In this document: positions 15,211 through 25,700 of the stretch, one piece after another
Position numbering within the stretch: position 1 is the stretch's first letter
How the letters are laid out: every line of letters begins with the position of its first letter
Origin: JBDTVS01 sp040007095
GTDB taxonomy: Bacteria > Acidobacteriota > Vicinamibacteria > Vicinamibacterales > CAVVIG01
DNA: 37,068 nucleotides
NCBI GenBank assembly: GCA_040007095.1
Contig: JBDTVS010000219.1
Location: forward strand, 1-37,068
Direction of reading: 5' to 3'
Position numbers and translations under genes: made by a program
The notes under the pieces: generated by a model
Told to the model about the DNA's origin: nothing
What the model saw: only the letters and a program-made list of their open reading frames with translations
Database searches by the model: none

Positions 15211-18200
15211 TCACTTTCGACCCATCGCCCGACCGAGGTCGATCGCTCGCACGAACCCGCCGTCTGTGTCCTTGTGAACGACTTTTCCTTTCGGCACCAT
15301 CGCGCTGGCCGCGAGGTAGTCTCCCGGCCGGCACGTGAACACCACAATCTGGAAGCTGTGGGCCTTCTCGGCCAGCATGGCGCGGAACCAGTCCATCCGC
15401 GTGTCGTCGCTTTGGACGAGCTGATCGTCGAGGACGACGGTGGTGCTCAGATACTCTGCCAGCGATAGCCGGTACAACGTGGAGAGTTGATCACGCGTGC
15501 CGACGGATATGCGCTCGGTTGACCTCACGGCACCGGCGACCACGACGCCCTCGGTGCCGAGTTGTGCGGTGAGGCGAATGTTCTCATAACGTCGTTGGGT
15601 CAGCGCCTCGAACCGGCCGGCGATCGCGGGCGCGAGCGACTGGCCAAGATTGCTCGCCTGCGCCGCATCGGCCTCCTTCATCTGTTCGAGGAGCAGCGAC
15701 CACGCCTCATAGTCCGCCTCGATCTCGCGCTCCTGCCGCTCCGCCGACTCGAATGCCTCGGTGGCATCGTGCAACCGCTCGCGCGCCACGGCCCCGCCCA
15801 CTTGTTCGAGCGCGCCGTGCGCCCGCTGAATCTCGCGCTCAACCGCTCCCAGCTCCGCGATGGCGTTCGTCTTGGCGTTCTGCGCCGCGACGATTTCGGC
15901 CTCCGTCACCATCCGATCGGGGCCTGGCGTTGCGGTATGACGATCCATCGCATCCCGAAGCCGCTGTTGGGCCACGTCGAGATCCTGGGCGTCTCGCAGT
16001 TTGCGTATTTCCTCAAGTCGACCCATCTGCGATGCGTGATCGGCGATGGCCTTCGTTCGTTCCACCTGGGCGGCGTCGACCCGAGCCCGGGCGCGTTCTG
16101 CGGTCACGCGCGCGTCGTGTACGGCTGCCTCGACGCGTGCATTCTTTGCCGCGACCGTGGTCTCCAACGACGTGAGCTCGGCGGCCACCGTCCGCTGCTC
16201 GTCCGATGCGGCCGCAAGCGCAGATCGTGCGGCGGACAGGGTCGAGGCCACTCCTTCGGGAAATGTCGCCAGTGTGCCATCTCGCGCGACCACCGCCGCG
16301 TCCAGCGTGGCCTTCGATTGCCGAGCCCGCTCTTCCGCCAGGGCGTGCGCGGTACCTGATTGGGCTACCGCCGCGCGCGCCTGCTCACGTTCTATCGACA
16401 GCCGTTGGCGGCGCGCTCGCAAGGTGCCCGTGGGATCGCTGCCGAGTGTGAGGAGTTCGGAGGAGAGCGTGTCGAGGGGTACATCCCCGAGCGCCGCATG
16501 GCAGGCTGTTCGGCGGTCGAACGCCTCGCGGAGTCTTTGCGCGGAGTCGACCAACGCGGCGAGCTGGGTTCGCAAGGATTCCACTTCCTTGTCTTTTGCC
16601 TGGACGCTCGACTCCAGCTCGTGAGCCTCCGCAGTCTTCGCACTGAGCCCATCGAGGTCCACCGCGTTTGCGGCGGCAAGGTGCGGCGCGACCTCACGAC
16701 TCCAACGAGCCTCCAGCGATTCGACCCGCTGCTGTGCATCGCGGCGTCCACCCCGGACGCGAACGGTGGCGACATCCCCAAGGTCGATGTCGATTTCGGC
16801 ATTGGCCTCCACCTCGAGGGCCTTGCCGGTTCGGGTCGAGTGGGCAGCCGTTCCGTCCTTCTCGACCCGGATGGCCATCGGACGGTTGGGTGTCACCGTC
16901 ACCACAAGCCCCACGTTCAGCGCGCCGCGGGCGCCTGCGAGATCGTTCGCCAGCCGTCGCATCGGCCCGAGCGCGTCGGCGACGGGGACCGTGATGGCGG
17001 CCCGTCGTGCTTGCTGCGCGTCTCGTTCCGCCAATTCCAGCTCCAGGCGCGCCTGAAGAGCCGCACTCTGGTCTACGTCGGCTTGCGCGTCGGACACCCG
17101 CTGGTCGGCGATGCGGGCATCCAGCCCACGCTCCAGCACATCGACGCGGCGAAATTGCTCGTCGGCGGCGCGCTCTTTGGCGGCCGCGTCGGCCAGCGCG
17201 GTGCGTGCGGTCTCCGCTTCCGTCTGTCGTGCCCGGTGCTCACGATCGGCGGTCACGACGGCATCAATGAGTGCTTGCGCGGCGACTGCGCCGTCGATCT
17301 GCTGTTGGGCGTCCCTTGCTCCCAGTTCTGCCGCCTTCTTTCGCGACTCGAGGCGCTCGCGCGCCAGTGTGTCGGTCATTGCGGGATCCGACCCGATGAC
17401 TCGCGCGTCTTCTTCTGCTGATTTGAAGGCAGCGTCCGCCTCTGTCTGCCGAACCTGAGCGACCGTCAGGGCTTGCTCCGCTGCCTCGATTGTGCGGGCC
17501 AGGTCGCCCACGCTTCGCTCTGCCGCGTCCACATCCGAGCCTATGGCCTGGATGCGGAGGACCTCCTTACGCGCCAGGTCGACTTGATCCGTCGCGGCAC
17601 GGAGCTCCGCGGACTGTGCCGCGAGCCCGACGAGAGTCGCGAGCCGCTCCGTCGTGGCGGCCACGGCCTCTTCACGCTGGCTTCGCCTCATGGTCAAGCC
17701 GCGCAACTGCTGCTCAACCCCTTCCGAGTCCTCAACCGCCTTCTGCCACCGCTCCTTCTCGTCCCTTACCAGGATCAACCGATCCGCCGCGTCTTTGAAT
17801 ACACTGCCTTTGGCCGTCTTCTTCGCCCCCGAGCCTGTGTAGGCTCTATCGCGCTGCGCCTGGGTGGCTCTGAGCAGCGTGACGAACAGCGGGTCCTGGG
17901 ACACGGCTTGTAACGCGGCCGCGATCCGTTCCCTTCCCGTGCCGCTTGGATCACTTTGCAGGCTCCCGTTCAGCACCGCGGTCACGTCCGATTGCGTGGA
18001 CAGCAGGACGGTGGCCAGGAAGCTCGTGGGCAGACCTTTGCTCCCGCCCGCGCCTCCGGGCTCCGGAATGCCCCACTGCAGGATCTCCCGGAGTTTGCCG
18101 TCCACTTTTCGTGCGCGCTCGACCTCATCGAAGTCCACACCGTTCTTCGATTCCTGCAGCACCGAGTTCCCACCTTTTCGGAATTCCTTCCGAACGCGCC

Positions 18201-18444
18201 AGATCCGCTGCGGCGCCGTCTCGAAGGTCATTTCGACGACGGGGTCGCGGCCGCCCGTCCACGGCACGTAGTCCTCGATGTGCGTCGAGGTGTGAGGAAG
18301 CAGAAACGCCAATCGGATGGCGTCGGCCAGGGTCGACTTTCCGAGGTCATTCGGGCCGTACAACACGTTCAGACCCGGGCCGAACTCGATGTCCGCGTCG
18401 CGGATCGCCGCAAAGTCGATGACACGCAGGCGAACGAGCCTCAC
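15211..18444 (-). CDS. Rad50/SbcC/YhaN-like SMC-family ATPase
   Basis: A 1077-residue SMC-type ATPase. An N-terminal ATPase half with Walker A GPNDLGKST at 30-38 leads into a long Ala/Glu/Arg-rich coiled coil. A short beta-rich domain lies around residues 510-575 (VVTVTPNRPMAIRV through IDIDLGDVATVRVRGG). A second coiled coil and a C-terminal ATPase half follow, with a signature-like GTRDQLSTLYRLSLAEYL and Walker B VVLDD at D1006-D1007. The GPN-x-x-GKST and LDDxLVxxDD style is that of YhaN-type proteins. The CxxC zinc hook of Rad50/SbcC is absent, replaced by the beta domain. Its GTG start overlaps the stop of the Mre11-like gene (GTGA), implying a coupled Mre11-Rad50-type complex that processes or tethers DNA ends. 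Confidence 0.9.
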   Translation of the reverse strand: MRLVRLRVIDFAAIRDADIEFGPGLNVLYGPNDLGKSTLADAIRLAFLLPHTSTHIEDYVPWTGGRDPVVEMTFETAPQRIWRVRKEFRKGGNSVLQESKNGVDFDEVERARKVDGKLREILQWGIPEPGGAGGSKGLPTSFLATVLLSTQSDVTAVLNGSLQSDPSGTGRERIAAALQAVSQDPLFVTLLRATQAQRDRAYTGSGAKKTAKGSVFKDAADRLILVRDEKERWQKAVEDSEGVEQQLRGLTMRRSQREEAVAATTERLATLVGLAAQSAELRAATDQVDLARKEVLRIQAIGSDVDAAERSVGDLARTIEAAEQALTVAQVRQTEADAAFKSAEEDARVIGSDPAMTDTLARERLESRKKAAELGARDAQQQIDGAVAAQALIDAVVTADREHRARQTEAETARTALADAAAKERAADEQFRRVDVLERGLDARIADQRVSDAQADVDQSAALQARLELELAERDAQQARRAAITVPVADALGPMRRLANDLAGARGALNVGLVVTVTPNRPMAIRVEKDGTAAHSTRTGKALEVEANAEIDIDLGDVATVRVRGGRRDAQQRVESLEARWSREVAPHLAAANAVDLDGLSAKTAEAHELESSVQAKDKEVESLRTQLAALVDSAQRLREAFDRRTACHAALGDVPLDTLSSELLTLGSDPTGTLRARRQRLSIEREQARAAVAQSGTAHALAEERARQSKATLDAAVVARDGTLATFPEGVASTLSAARSALAAASDEQRTVAAELTSLETTVAAKNARVEAAVHDARVTAERARARVDAAQVERTKAIADHASQMGRLEEIRKLRDAQDLDVAQQRLRDAMDRHTATPGPDRMVTEAEIVAAQNAKTNAIAELGAVEREIQRAHGALEQVGGAVARERLHDATEAFESAERQEREIEADYEAWSLLLEQMKEADAAQASNLGQSLAPAIAGRFEALTQRRYENIRLTAQLGTEGVVVAGAVRSTERISVGTRDQLSTLYRLSLAEYLSTTVVLDDQLVQSDDTRMDWFRAMLAEKAHSFQIVVFTCRPGDYLAASAMVPKGKVVHKDTDGGFVRAIDLGRAMGRK

Positions 18445-19604
18445 CGCGGGCGCCCGACGAGGGCCTCCTGGCTCTGAAGGAGCTTGTACAAATGTGCAAG
18501 CGCGCGTGTTGCCCGCGACTTCTCGGCGTCGTCCGTGGCGTCTTCGGTCAGGCGGTCGAGGCGCTCGATCGTGTCCTTGATCACTGGCGGCAGATCCTCT
18601 GGGAATACCCCACCGGAGCCGGTCTGCAACCGAAGGTTGGTGCGGTCCACCAGCAGGACGCCGGCGCGCCCGTGAGCGGCGTCGGTGCCTTGCAACTCGC
18701 GCACGATCCGCTCGACCTCGCTCTCTTCGGCCAGGGATACCGACATGTCCAGGTGCAGCCTGACGACATGGCGATTGAGGTCCGGTGTGGTCAGCAACGT
18801 GCGCAGCTCATTGATGTCACGACAGCACGGGTCGATCCATCGCCAGAAGGCCACCGATTCCGCCACGACGCGAGGCCGTACGCCGTGCCGGAACAGCGCA
18901 ACCAATGCCACGCTGCCAGCGCCGGGCTCGCCGAAGTTGGTGGGCTCCGGTGCACCGGGATACACCGTCGGCACAGACGACGTCTCTGTGACATCGCGGA
19001 ACGAGTGCGTGTCCCCAATCGCGAGATAGTCCAGCCCACGTTGGACGCCCGCATCGCGACAAATCGGGAAGTTCGTCTGGTAACCATCCATGTCGAACGT
19101 ACACCCATGCACGCACCCGATCCGAATCCTGGCGTCGCCGGGCTCGCGAGCGGGAAGGGCCAACGCCAGGTCGTGCTCCCCGGCCTTGGATCGGCACGGG
19201 CTCGCGTACAGCGCGACGTTCGGCGCGAGTTCATACGTGAAGTTATCCGTGTCAACGACGTGCACCCAGCTCGGAAGCCGCGCACGAAACGGGTGACCCG
19301 GCGCCCACACCGACTCGGACGTGAGCGGATCGTGATTGCCTGGTACCAGGAATACGGGTGGATAGGGCCCGGTCCAATCCTGAAAGATCTTCGCGAGTCC
19401 CTCCCAGAAGTCCGGGCCGGGCGTCGGGTCATCGAACAGATCGCCGGCGCACAACACGGCGTTCACCGCATTACGCCGGCCGACATTGAGGATCGTGGAG
19501 ATCACCTCCATCCGCGCCCGCGACAGCCGCTTCTGCGCCTCCTCGGGAAAGGAGGGAAATCGCCTCCCGAGATGCCAATCCGCGGTGTGGAGGAGCCTCA
19601 GCAC
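18441..19604 (-). CDS. Mre11/SbcD-like DNA exonuclease (YhaO type)
   Basis: A 387-residue calcineurin-like phosphoesterase. Metal-binding motifs are D9-x-H11 (HTADWHLG), D55 (CAGDLFDD), N90-H91 (VPGNHD), a later His in GCVHGC, and LAIGDTH where GHxH is common. The C-terminal third (RHVVRLHLDMSVSLAEES...) resembles the capping region of SbcD/YhaO. It should cut DNA ends in partnership with the adjacent SMC ATPase. I chose the GTG at 19604 because it directly precedes the first conserved strand; it overlaps the stop of the SNF2 gene by seven bases, so translation is probably coupled. An ATG at 19703 would add a long unrelated leader. The stop overlaps the Rad50-like GTG by four bases. Confidence 0.92.
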   Translation of the reverse strand: MLRLLHTADWHLGRRFPSFPEEAQKRLSRARMEVISTILNVGRRNAVNAVLCAGDLFDDPTPGPDFWEGLAKIFQDWTGPYPPVFLVPGNHDPLTSESVWAPGHPFRARLPSWVHVVDTDNFTYELAPNVALYASPCRSKAGEHDLALALPAREPGDARIRIGCVHGCTFDMDGYQTNFPICRDAGVQRGLDYLAIGDTHSFRDVTETSSVPTVYPGAPEPTNFGEPGAGSVALVALFRHGVRPRVVAESVAFWRWIDPCCRDINELRTLLTTPDLNRHVVRLHLDMSVSLAEESEVERIVRELQGTDAAHGRAGVLLVDRTNLRLQTGSGGVFPEDLPPVIKDTIERLDRLTEDATDDAEKSRATRALAHLYKLLQSQEALVGRPR

Positions 19605-22546
19605 GACGTCCCCGTTGTCAGCGGTGCGATCCGGAACGTCACCTGGAACAGCCGTGTCACGATGGGCGTCCGGTACCGAAGCTCGTGATATGCGTCTCGC
19701 CATTTCCGGTAGACCTCGTCTTCCCTGGAATCCAACGCACTGATCCGACGTTCGACCGCCTCGTCTTTGGTGGCCAGATGCGCGATTTCATCCTCGATAG
19801 GCTCCCGGGCGGTGGCGCCGACAATCGCGTCACGGCGTGTCCTGGCGGATCGTAACTTCTCCGCGATGCTCGCCCGCTCGCGGCGGCACACCAGGACCTT
19901 GTCGTCGACGAACCGCTCGAGCTGACCGATGGCCTGCTCGAAGTGCTGTTGCTCGCGCGTCTCGACCTCGCGTTGGTCGATGAACACGGCCTCGTCGATG
20001 GCGTCATCGAGTTCCTGGAGATCTGAGGGAGCCCCCGCTTCCTGACCCTCTGTCGCCTCCAACCGCGTGATCCGATCCGCCAGCGAGGGATCGATCGGTA
20101 CCCCGGCAACAACACCGCCGGCGATGAGTCGTTGCACCGGCTCGAACCCCGCATAGTCGACCAGTGCCACGGCCAGAACGCCCACCGTGCCAGCCAGCGC
20201 GGCCAGATCCGGAGCGGCGTCCGGCGGGAGCAACAGATCGACCGACCCGCCCGGCCAGGCTCGAGCGTCCGCAATGGCCGCGCGAACCAAGGGATGCCCG
20301 AGGTTCAACGGCTCGGCGTCAATCAGGCCTCTCGCGTCGCCGGTAGCGAACCGTCGGCCGTCCCCAATCTCGGCAGGCAATCTGGTACCAGGCGCGATGT
20401 CGAAGACGACCCGGCCCGCCTGTTCAGAACGCCGGTAGTCAACCGCGTGTGAGGCCAGGTAGCCGTCCACGAGGTCGGCGAGATCTCGGTCCAACTGTAC
20501 GAGCCCCTCGGGAAGCTCTTCACGTAAGCGTTTGAAGACCCGCCGGACATCGTCGTCGAACCGCGACTCGATGATTTGTGACGTGCGTTCGTATTCCTTC
20601 TCGTACGCGTCCCGTCGCACCGTGATCTTGTCGCGAAGGGCGGCAATCTCGCGCGTGACTTCGTCGAGCGTGCGGGAACGGCTGTAGATGTTGCGGAGAT
20701 CCGTCTCGAACTCGAGCGAGAGGGCCGACACGACGATCTCGGGCGCGTCGGTGCGTGGTTCGTGCAAGACGACGTCGGAGGCGTCGAGCACCCTCCCAAA
20801 CAGATCCAGCTTCTGGCTCAGGATCTCAAAGGTCAGGCGATGCGCTTCGTTGTCCCGGGCAATGAAATTGACGACGGTGACGTCGCGCTGCTGGCTGTAC
20901 CGGTGACAGCGTCCGATCCGCTGCTCGATACGCTGAGGGTTCCACGGCAGATCGTAGTTGATGACGGTCTCGCAGAACTGCAGGTTCAGCCCCTTCGCGC
21001 CAGCCTCGGTGCACACAAGCACTTTCGACCGGGTGCGAAACTCGTGGACCAGCGCGAGCCGCACACCCACCTCGCGAGTCGGCCGAGAGCCGCGGGAAAG
21101 TTTGTGGCCTTCTTCTTCCAACCATCGAGCGTACGCCTCATGAGCGCGAGCGTGATCGTTGGAGCCGCGAAACAGGGTGACGTCTTCATCCGCGAGGCCC
21201 GAGTCGAGCAGCAGCTTGCGCAGGTATTCCTGGGTCGTAATCGACTCGGTGAAGACCACGGCCTTGCCGCTGCCACGTCCGTCGCGACCGAAATCGAGAA
21301 TGACTCGGATGGCGTCCTGGAACGAACGCGCCTTGGCATCGTGCGGCAGGGAGCGCGCGCGAGCGACGAAACCCTCGACCCGCGCCAACTCCGTGGCGAC
21401 CGCCCCACGATTGGGCGGGACGGGTTGATCCTCGCTGGCCTCTTCGATCTCCTCGTCTTCCTCGAGGTCGTGGAGCACCTCGAGCGCATCGTCGGTCACG
21501 CGTTGACCCGCGCTGAGGCGGCGGAGCCGCGCGGCGACGTTCTCCAGGCTCGCCGCCAACGCGGCGATCGACGACGCCATGCGACGGTGAAACCCAATCA
21601 AGAGCAGCCGCCGTTGTCGACCGGCGAAGGCATACAGCGATGGCTGCAGGAGGTACTCCGTCACGTCGTCGTAGAGCGACCGTTCATCATCGCTCATGGC
21701 GTACTCGTAGAGTCGACACCGACGTTGCGTGAACGGCCGGTCGAGAAACTCCTGCGCCTGACGGCGCAACGTCCGCTGGAGCACCATCGCCAATCGCCGT
21801 TGCAGCTCGTGCTCCTGGCCAGGCACCAGTGTCCGGTCATCCTCATTACAGAACACCTCTCGGAAGGTCGTGATGTCCCCGAGCAGGGTGCCCGTTGGCT
21901 CCACGTACTGCACGAGACCCCACAACTCAGCGAGGGAGTTCTGCATGGGCGTCGCTGTAAGAAGCAGGACGGGAGCTGATCGCAGAAAGCCCCGGACGCG
22001 GTGGGCCATCAAGGCCTCGTCGGAGCTCTCGTCGTAAAGTCCATCGCGGCCGTAGCGTTTGTGCAGTCCGGCGAAGATCTCGTGTGCCTCGTCGATGACG
22101 ACCAGGTCGAAGGGTGACACGGCGCCGAGGAGCTCGGCGCCGCGTTCGCTTCCGGCGAATTCGCGGCCCACCAGGTACACACCCGGTCCGAAAAAGTTGG
22201 GCTGATCCTCGCGGGCCTGGACACCGAAGAGGTTGAGCAGCTCGTTCTGCCACTGGCCAATCAGCGACTTGGGCACGATCAACAGGACGCGCAGCGCGCC
22301 TTCGGCCTGGCGTTGGGCGATGACGAGGCCTGCCTCGATCGTCTTTCCAAGGCCCACTTCGTCAGCCAGGATGCAGCCGCCCTCGCGGAGGCGCCGGAGC
22401 GCGAAGATCACCGCGTCGATCTGGTGGGGGTTGGGGTCGATGCGCGCCTGCCGCTGCGATGCCGCGTAGCGTTCTCGGTCATCTGGTCGGCGAACCCGGA
22501 CGAGGTCCTCCGCGAGGATGCGACGGTTGAACGCGTGGAGTGTCAC
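19598..22546 (-). CDS. SNF2-family helicase-like ATPase (RapA/DrmD-like)
   Basis: A 982-residue superfamily 2 translocase. Motif I is DEVGLGKT at 62-69, motif II DEAH at 152-155, motif III LLTATPMQN, and the C-terminal RecA lobe has GAKGLNLQFCETVINYDLPW and QRIGRCHRYSQ. An acidic insert (EEDEEIEEASED) lies between lobes. The long C-terminal region is probably alpha-helical, with a coiled coil (EVETREQQHFEQAIGQLERF and on). Such proteins translocate on duplex DNA to strip or remodel bound proteins; relatives include RapA and the SNF2 components of DISARM and Dpd. Start: GTG at 22546, no strong ribosome site. It follows the AddA-like gene after 199 bp and overlaps the Mre11-like gene. Confidence 0.92.
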   Translation of the reverse strand: MTLHAFNRRILAEDLVRVRRPDDRERYAASQRQARIDPNPHQIDAVIFALRRLREGGCILADEVGLGKTIEAGLVIAQRQAEGALRVLLIVPKSLIGQWQNELLNLFGVQAREDQPNFFGPGVYLVGREFAGSERGAELLGAVSPFDLVVIDEAHEIFAGLHKRYGRDGLYDESSDEALMAHRVRGFLRSAPVLLLTATPMQNSLAELWGLVQYVEPTGTLLGDITTFREVFCNEDDRTLVPGQEHELQRRLAMVLQRTLRRQAQEFLDRPFTQRRCRLYEYAMSDDERSLYDDVTEYLLQPSLYAFAGRQRRLLLIGFHRRMASSIAALAASLENVAARLRRLSAGQRVTDDALEVLHDLEEDEEIEEASEDQPVPPNRGAVATELARVEGFVARARSLPHDAKARSFQDAIRVILDFGRDGRGSGKAVVFTESITTQEYLRKLLLDSGLADEDVTLFRGSNDHARAHEAYARWLEEEGHKLSRGSRPTREVGVRLALVHEFRTRSKVLVCTEAGAKGLNLQFCETVINYDLPWNPQRIEQRIGRCHRYSQQRDVTVVNFIARDNEAHRLTFEILSQKLDLFGRVLDASDVVLHEPRTDAPEIVVSALSLEFETDLRNIYSRSRTLDEVTREIAALRDKITVRRDAYEKEYERTSQIIESRFDDDVRRVFKRLREELPEGLVQLDRDLADLVDGYLASHAVDYRRSEQAGRVVFDIAPGTRLPAEIGDGRRFATGDARGLIDAEPLNLGHPLVRAAIADARAWPGGSVDLLLPPDAAPDLAALAGTVGVLAVALVDYAGFEPVQRLIAGGVVAGVPIDPSLADRITRLEATEGQEAGAPSDLQELDDAIDEAVFIDQREVETREQQHFEQAIGQLERFVDDKVLVCRRERASIAEKLRSARTRRDAIVGATAREPIEDEIAHLATKDEAVERRISALDSREDEVYRKWRDAYHELRYRTPIVTRLFQVTFRIAPLTTGTSC

Positions 22547-22745
22547 GACTCGCGGGCTCCGGTCATACGGATTGCAGTCTCACAGTCGCGTGAGAGAGCA
22601 CTCCTTCAGCATCTCAATCAGTCGCCAGCTTATACTGCCTTCTCGTCAAGTCCGCCACCCATGACTCCCTTCCGGACTCGGACACCGGGTCGGCACTGGG
22701 TTCCGGTAGCCGCTTGGTTACCAGCCAGCAAGACTCGAGTCGCTC
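22547..22745 (-). other. gap between AddA-like and SNF2 genes
   Basis: This 199-bp stretch is the only sizeable break inside the central operon. On the minus strand it carries TTGACG, then TATAAG nine bases later, which is too close for a standard promoter. It also contains the short inverted pair CTCACAGTCGCGTGAG around 22579-22594. It may hold an internal promoter or processing site for the SNF2-Mre11-Rad50-deacetylase half. No convincing coding frame is seen. Confidence 0.3.
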
Positions 22746-25700
22746 TCATTTGTCCTGACCAGGCCTCTCGGCCCTTGTCGAGACGAGAACGGCGGACACG
22801 TTCTCCGCCACGAACTTCCGCCATGCTCGTTCGTATTCGGCAATCTGCCCGGCGTACTTCGTCGACAAGGCGCCCACGCCATCCCGATCCGTCTTGTAGT
22901 CCACGATCTTCCATCCGCCTTCGGTCCGGTGGACCAGATCGATCACGCCCGTGAGAAGCGTCGGCACGCCTTCTTTAGTCTCGAGCACGGCGAACGGCGC
23001 CTCTTCATGACGTTCCGGCGAGGTCTTCGCCTCACTCCAGAACTCGGCTGACGCGACGGCTTGCACCGTGTCGAGCGCTTCGTCGATCACCGCTCGCAAC
23101 TGCGGCTCCTCGACCGTGAGCCACACAGCAAGCCGGCGTAGGTCCTCCCTCGTGCCTGCCTGGTGACGCATCGCGTGCTCCAGCAGACCATGCACGAGCG
23201 TGCCCCACGCCTGGCCGGCATCAGCCCGATGCGATGGCGTGTCGGCTACCACGACCTTGGACGGATCGTCAGCCGAGGCATCGACCGAGCGCGTCATACG
23301 CGCGATGTGCCGCGCCTCCGCCGTGACCGAGGTGACCGTCCATGACGGCTGGTGCACGCGCGCATGCGCCTTCTCGCGCGCGTCTGCCGCGGCCGTTTCG
23401 GCACCCATCGAGCAGTCCTCAAGCGCCACCGCCGGCACGTGTACCGCTGCGGACACCGACAGTTCACCCGCCTGCTTTAGCGAGTCATCCAGAACGCACC
23501 ATGCACAGTGGTCCGCGTTCCCGATCCACCGACTGACGACGAGCACCTGCCTGGCGCGCGTCGCGGCGACATACAGGAGCCGATCTTCTTCAGCGACCAC
23601 GTACGGCAGCTCCGCGGCCTCGTGCGCGCTCCAGTCGGCATGCTCGCCGAGCAGGGTCTCGGCCCACGACCCCTCGCTTTTTCGAACGACCTTCAGCCAC
23701 CCGCGCGCGTGCAGCTCCGTCCGCTCGATGTGCACATCGGCTCGCGGCTTGACCCCACCCAGCGGGTCGGCCAGAAAGACCACGTGAGCCTCCAGCCCTT
23801 TCGCCTTGTGCAGGTTCATCAGCCGGACAACGTCTGTGCGGCCGGGCTCGAGCGGCAACGACTCGACTTCGCTCGTGGCTTCCCGGTCGGCCTCCAGCGC
23901 ATCCGCGGCGTCCGCGAGACTGGCTCCGTCTTCCACCACCTGACGAACGCGATCGACCGCGTGGGCCAGATCGCCTGCATCCACACCGCCCGGCGTCGTC
24001 GCCGCCAGCGCGAGGTAGCCGCTGGCTTCGAGGATCCGTTCCAGGGCGCCGGCGGCGGGCAGCACGCGGGTCCACCGGTAGTACTGGCTCAATGCGGACA
24101 GCGCCGCATGGACCGAGTCGCCATCACGGTCCGGCTGGGGCCGGCCACTACGATCGTCACCGGCGGCACGCAGGACGGCGGAGACCGAGTCGGCATCATG
24201 GTCCGGCTGAAGCCGGCCCCCACCTACGGCCTCACCAACGACACCACGATCCTGAAACAGGCCGAACCAGCCGCCGCTCTGCCTGAACGCGAAGAGCTCG
24301 GGATCGCTGATGCCGAACAGGGGGCCACGAAGCACGGCGATGAGCGCCACCTGATCCTGTGGATCGGCCAGGGCGCGCAGGAGCAGCGTGAGGGCCTCGA
24401 CTTCGCGGGAGTCGCCGAACGCCCCGGCGCCGCTGACCTCGACGGGGATGTTCAGCGCCTCGAGCGCGTGCACATACGGCGCGATGCGGTTGCGTTTCTT
24501 CCTGGTGAGGATCAGGAAGTCGCTGAACCGGCGTCGACCGGCGTCGACCTCGGATCGGATGTAGGTCGCGATCTTCCTGCCATCTTCAGCCTGGAGGTCG
24601 CGCTTCTCGCACCTGTGCGTCAGCGTCAAGATATCTCCGGAAATCTTCTTCTCCGGATCGGCATCGAGCGGGGCGAACCGAGGCGCGTGCACGGTCGGCT
24701 CTGCCGGGAATCGCCTCTGAAAGACCTCGTTTGCAAAAGTGCACAGCTGGGGCGCTGAGCGAAAATTGAGCGTCAGCGGCAGCACTCGCCCGACGCCGCT
24801 CTCGCTGAAGCGTTGACGGACGATGTTGTAGATGTCGATGTCCGCGCGGCGGAAGCGGTAGATGGACTGCTTCGGGTCGCCGACAACGAACAGCGCGCCG
24901 GCCCGCAACGGCACCTTTCGCCAGTCCGGTGCCTCGCCCGGCGTCCTGGCGGACGAGGTCCCGGCCTCTTGTGCGAGCCAGAACACGATTTCCGCCTGGA
25001 CCGGATCGGTGTCCTGGAATTCGTCGACCAGCAGATACCGAAACTTCTGCTGCAGCGCTCTCCGCACGTCCACGTTCTCCCGGAGGACTCGGGCCGTCAG
25101 GTTGAGCAGGTCGCCGTAGTTGACCGCGTTGAGGCGGCGCCGTTCGTCCGAGGCCGTCTGGCGCGCGCGGGTGAGCAGGCCGATCGCGAGACGATACACA
25201 TACTCGCGCCACTGCGCGAGGTAAGGCGCGACAACGGTTTCGCAAAGCTCCCGGTGCAGCCCTTGAATCAGATCGCGCAGGCGTCTTTTCTCCGCCGCGG
25301 AGTTTGCCCACCGCATCTGCACGATCTTCGACTCGCAGTCCCAGGTCGCAACTAACGAGGCGACGACGGCGGGACGCCCAAGCCGATGCCGCGATACGCG
25401 CAGTTGTCCGCGGAATGTGCTGGCGGCCTGCTGAATCTTGCACGTGGATTCGGCACCGATCGACGACGGCAGATGCTTCTGAAGCTCCTTCCAGAACGAC
25501 TCCAGCGCCTTCCACGCCGGCCTCGGATCGGGGCATACGCCCTCCCCCGTCGGAAACTCCACATCGTCGTTGTCGCAGATGGTCGCGAACGCCGCATCCA
25601 GATCCTTGGGGCGGATGTCGGCCTCCAGCAACGCCATCATGTCGGCGTCGCCCACGGCGCGCGCGCTCGTGATGAAATCACGCCAGGCCCGCTGGCGCAG

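Noticed and set aside
24111..24228. CRISPR array
   Set aside because: Only two copies, 72 bp apart, inside a coding gene and with internal hairpins; no cas genes in the window.
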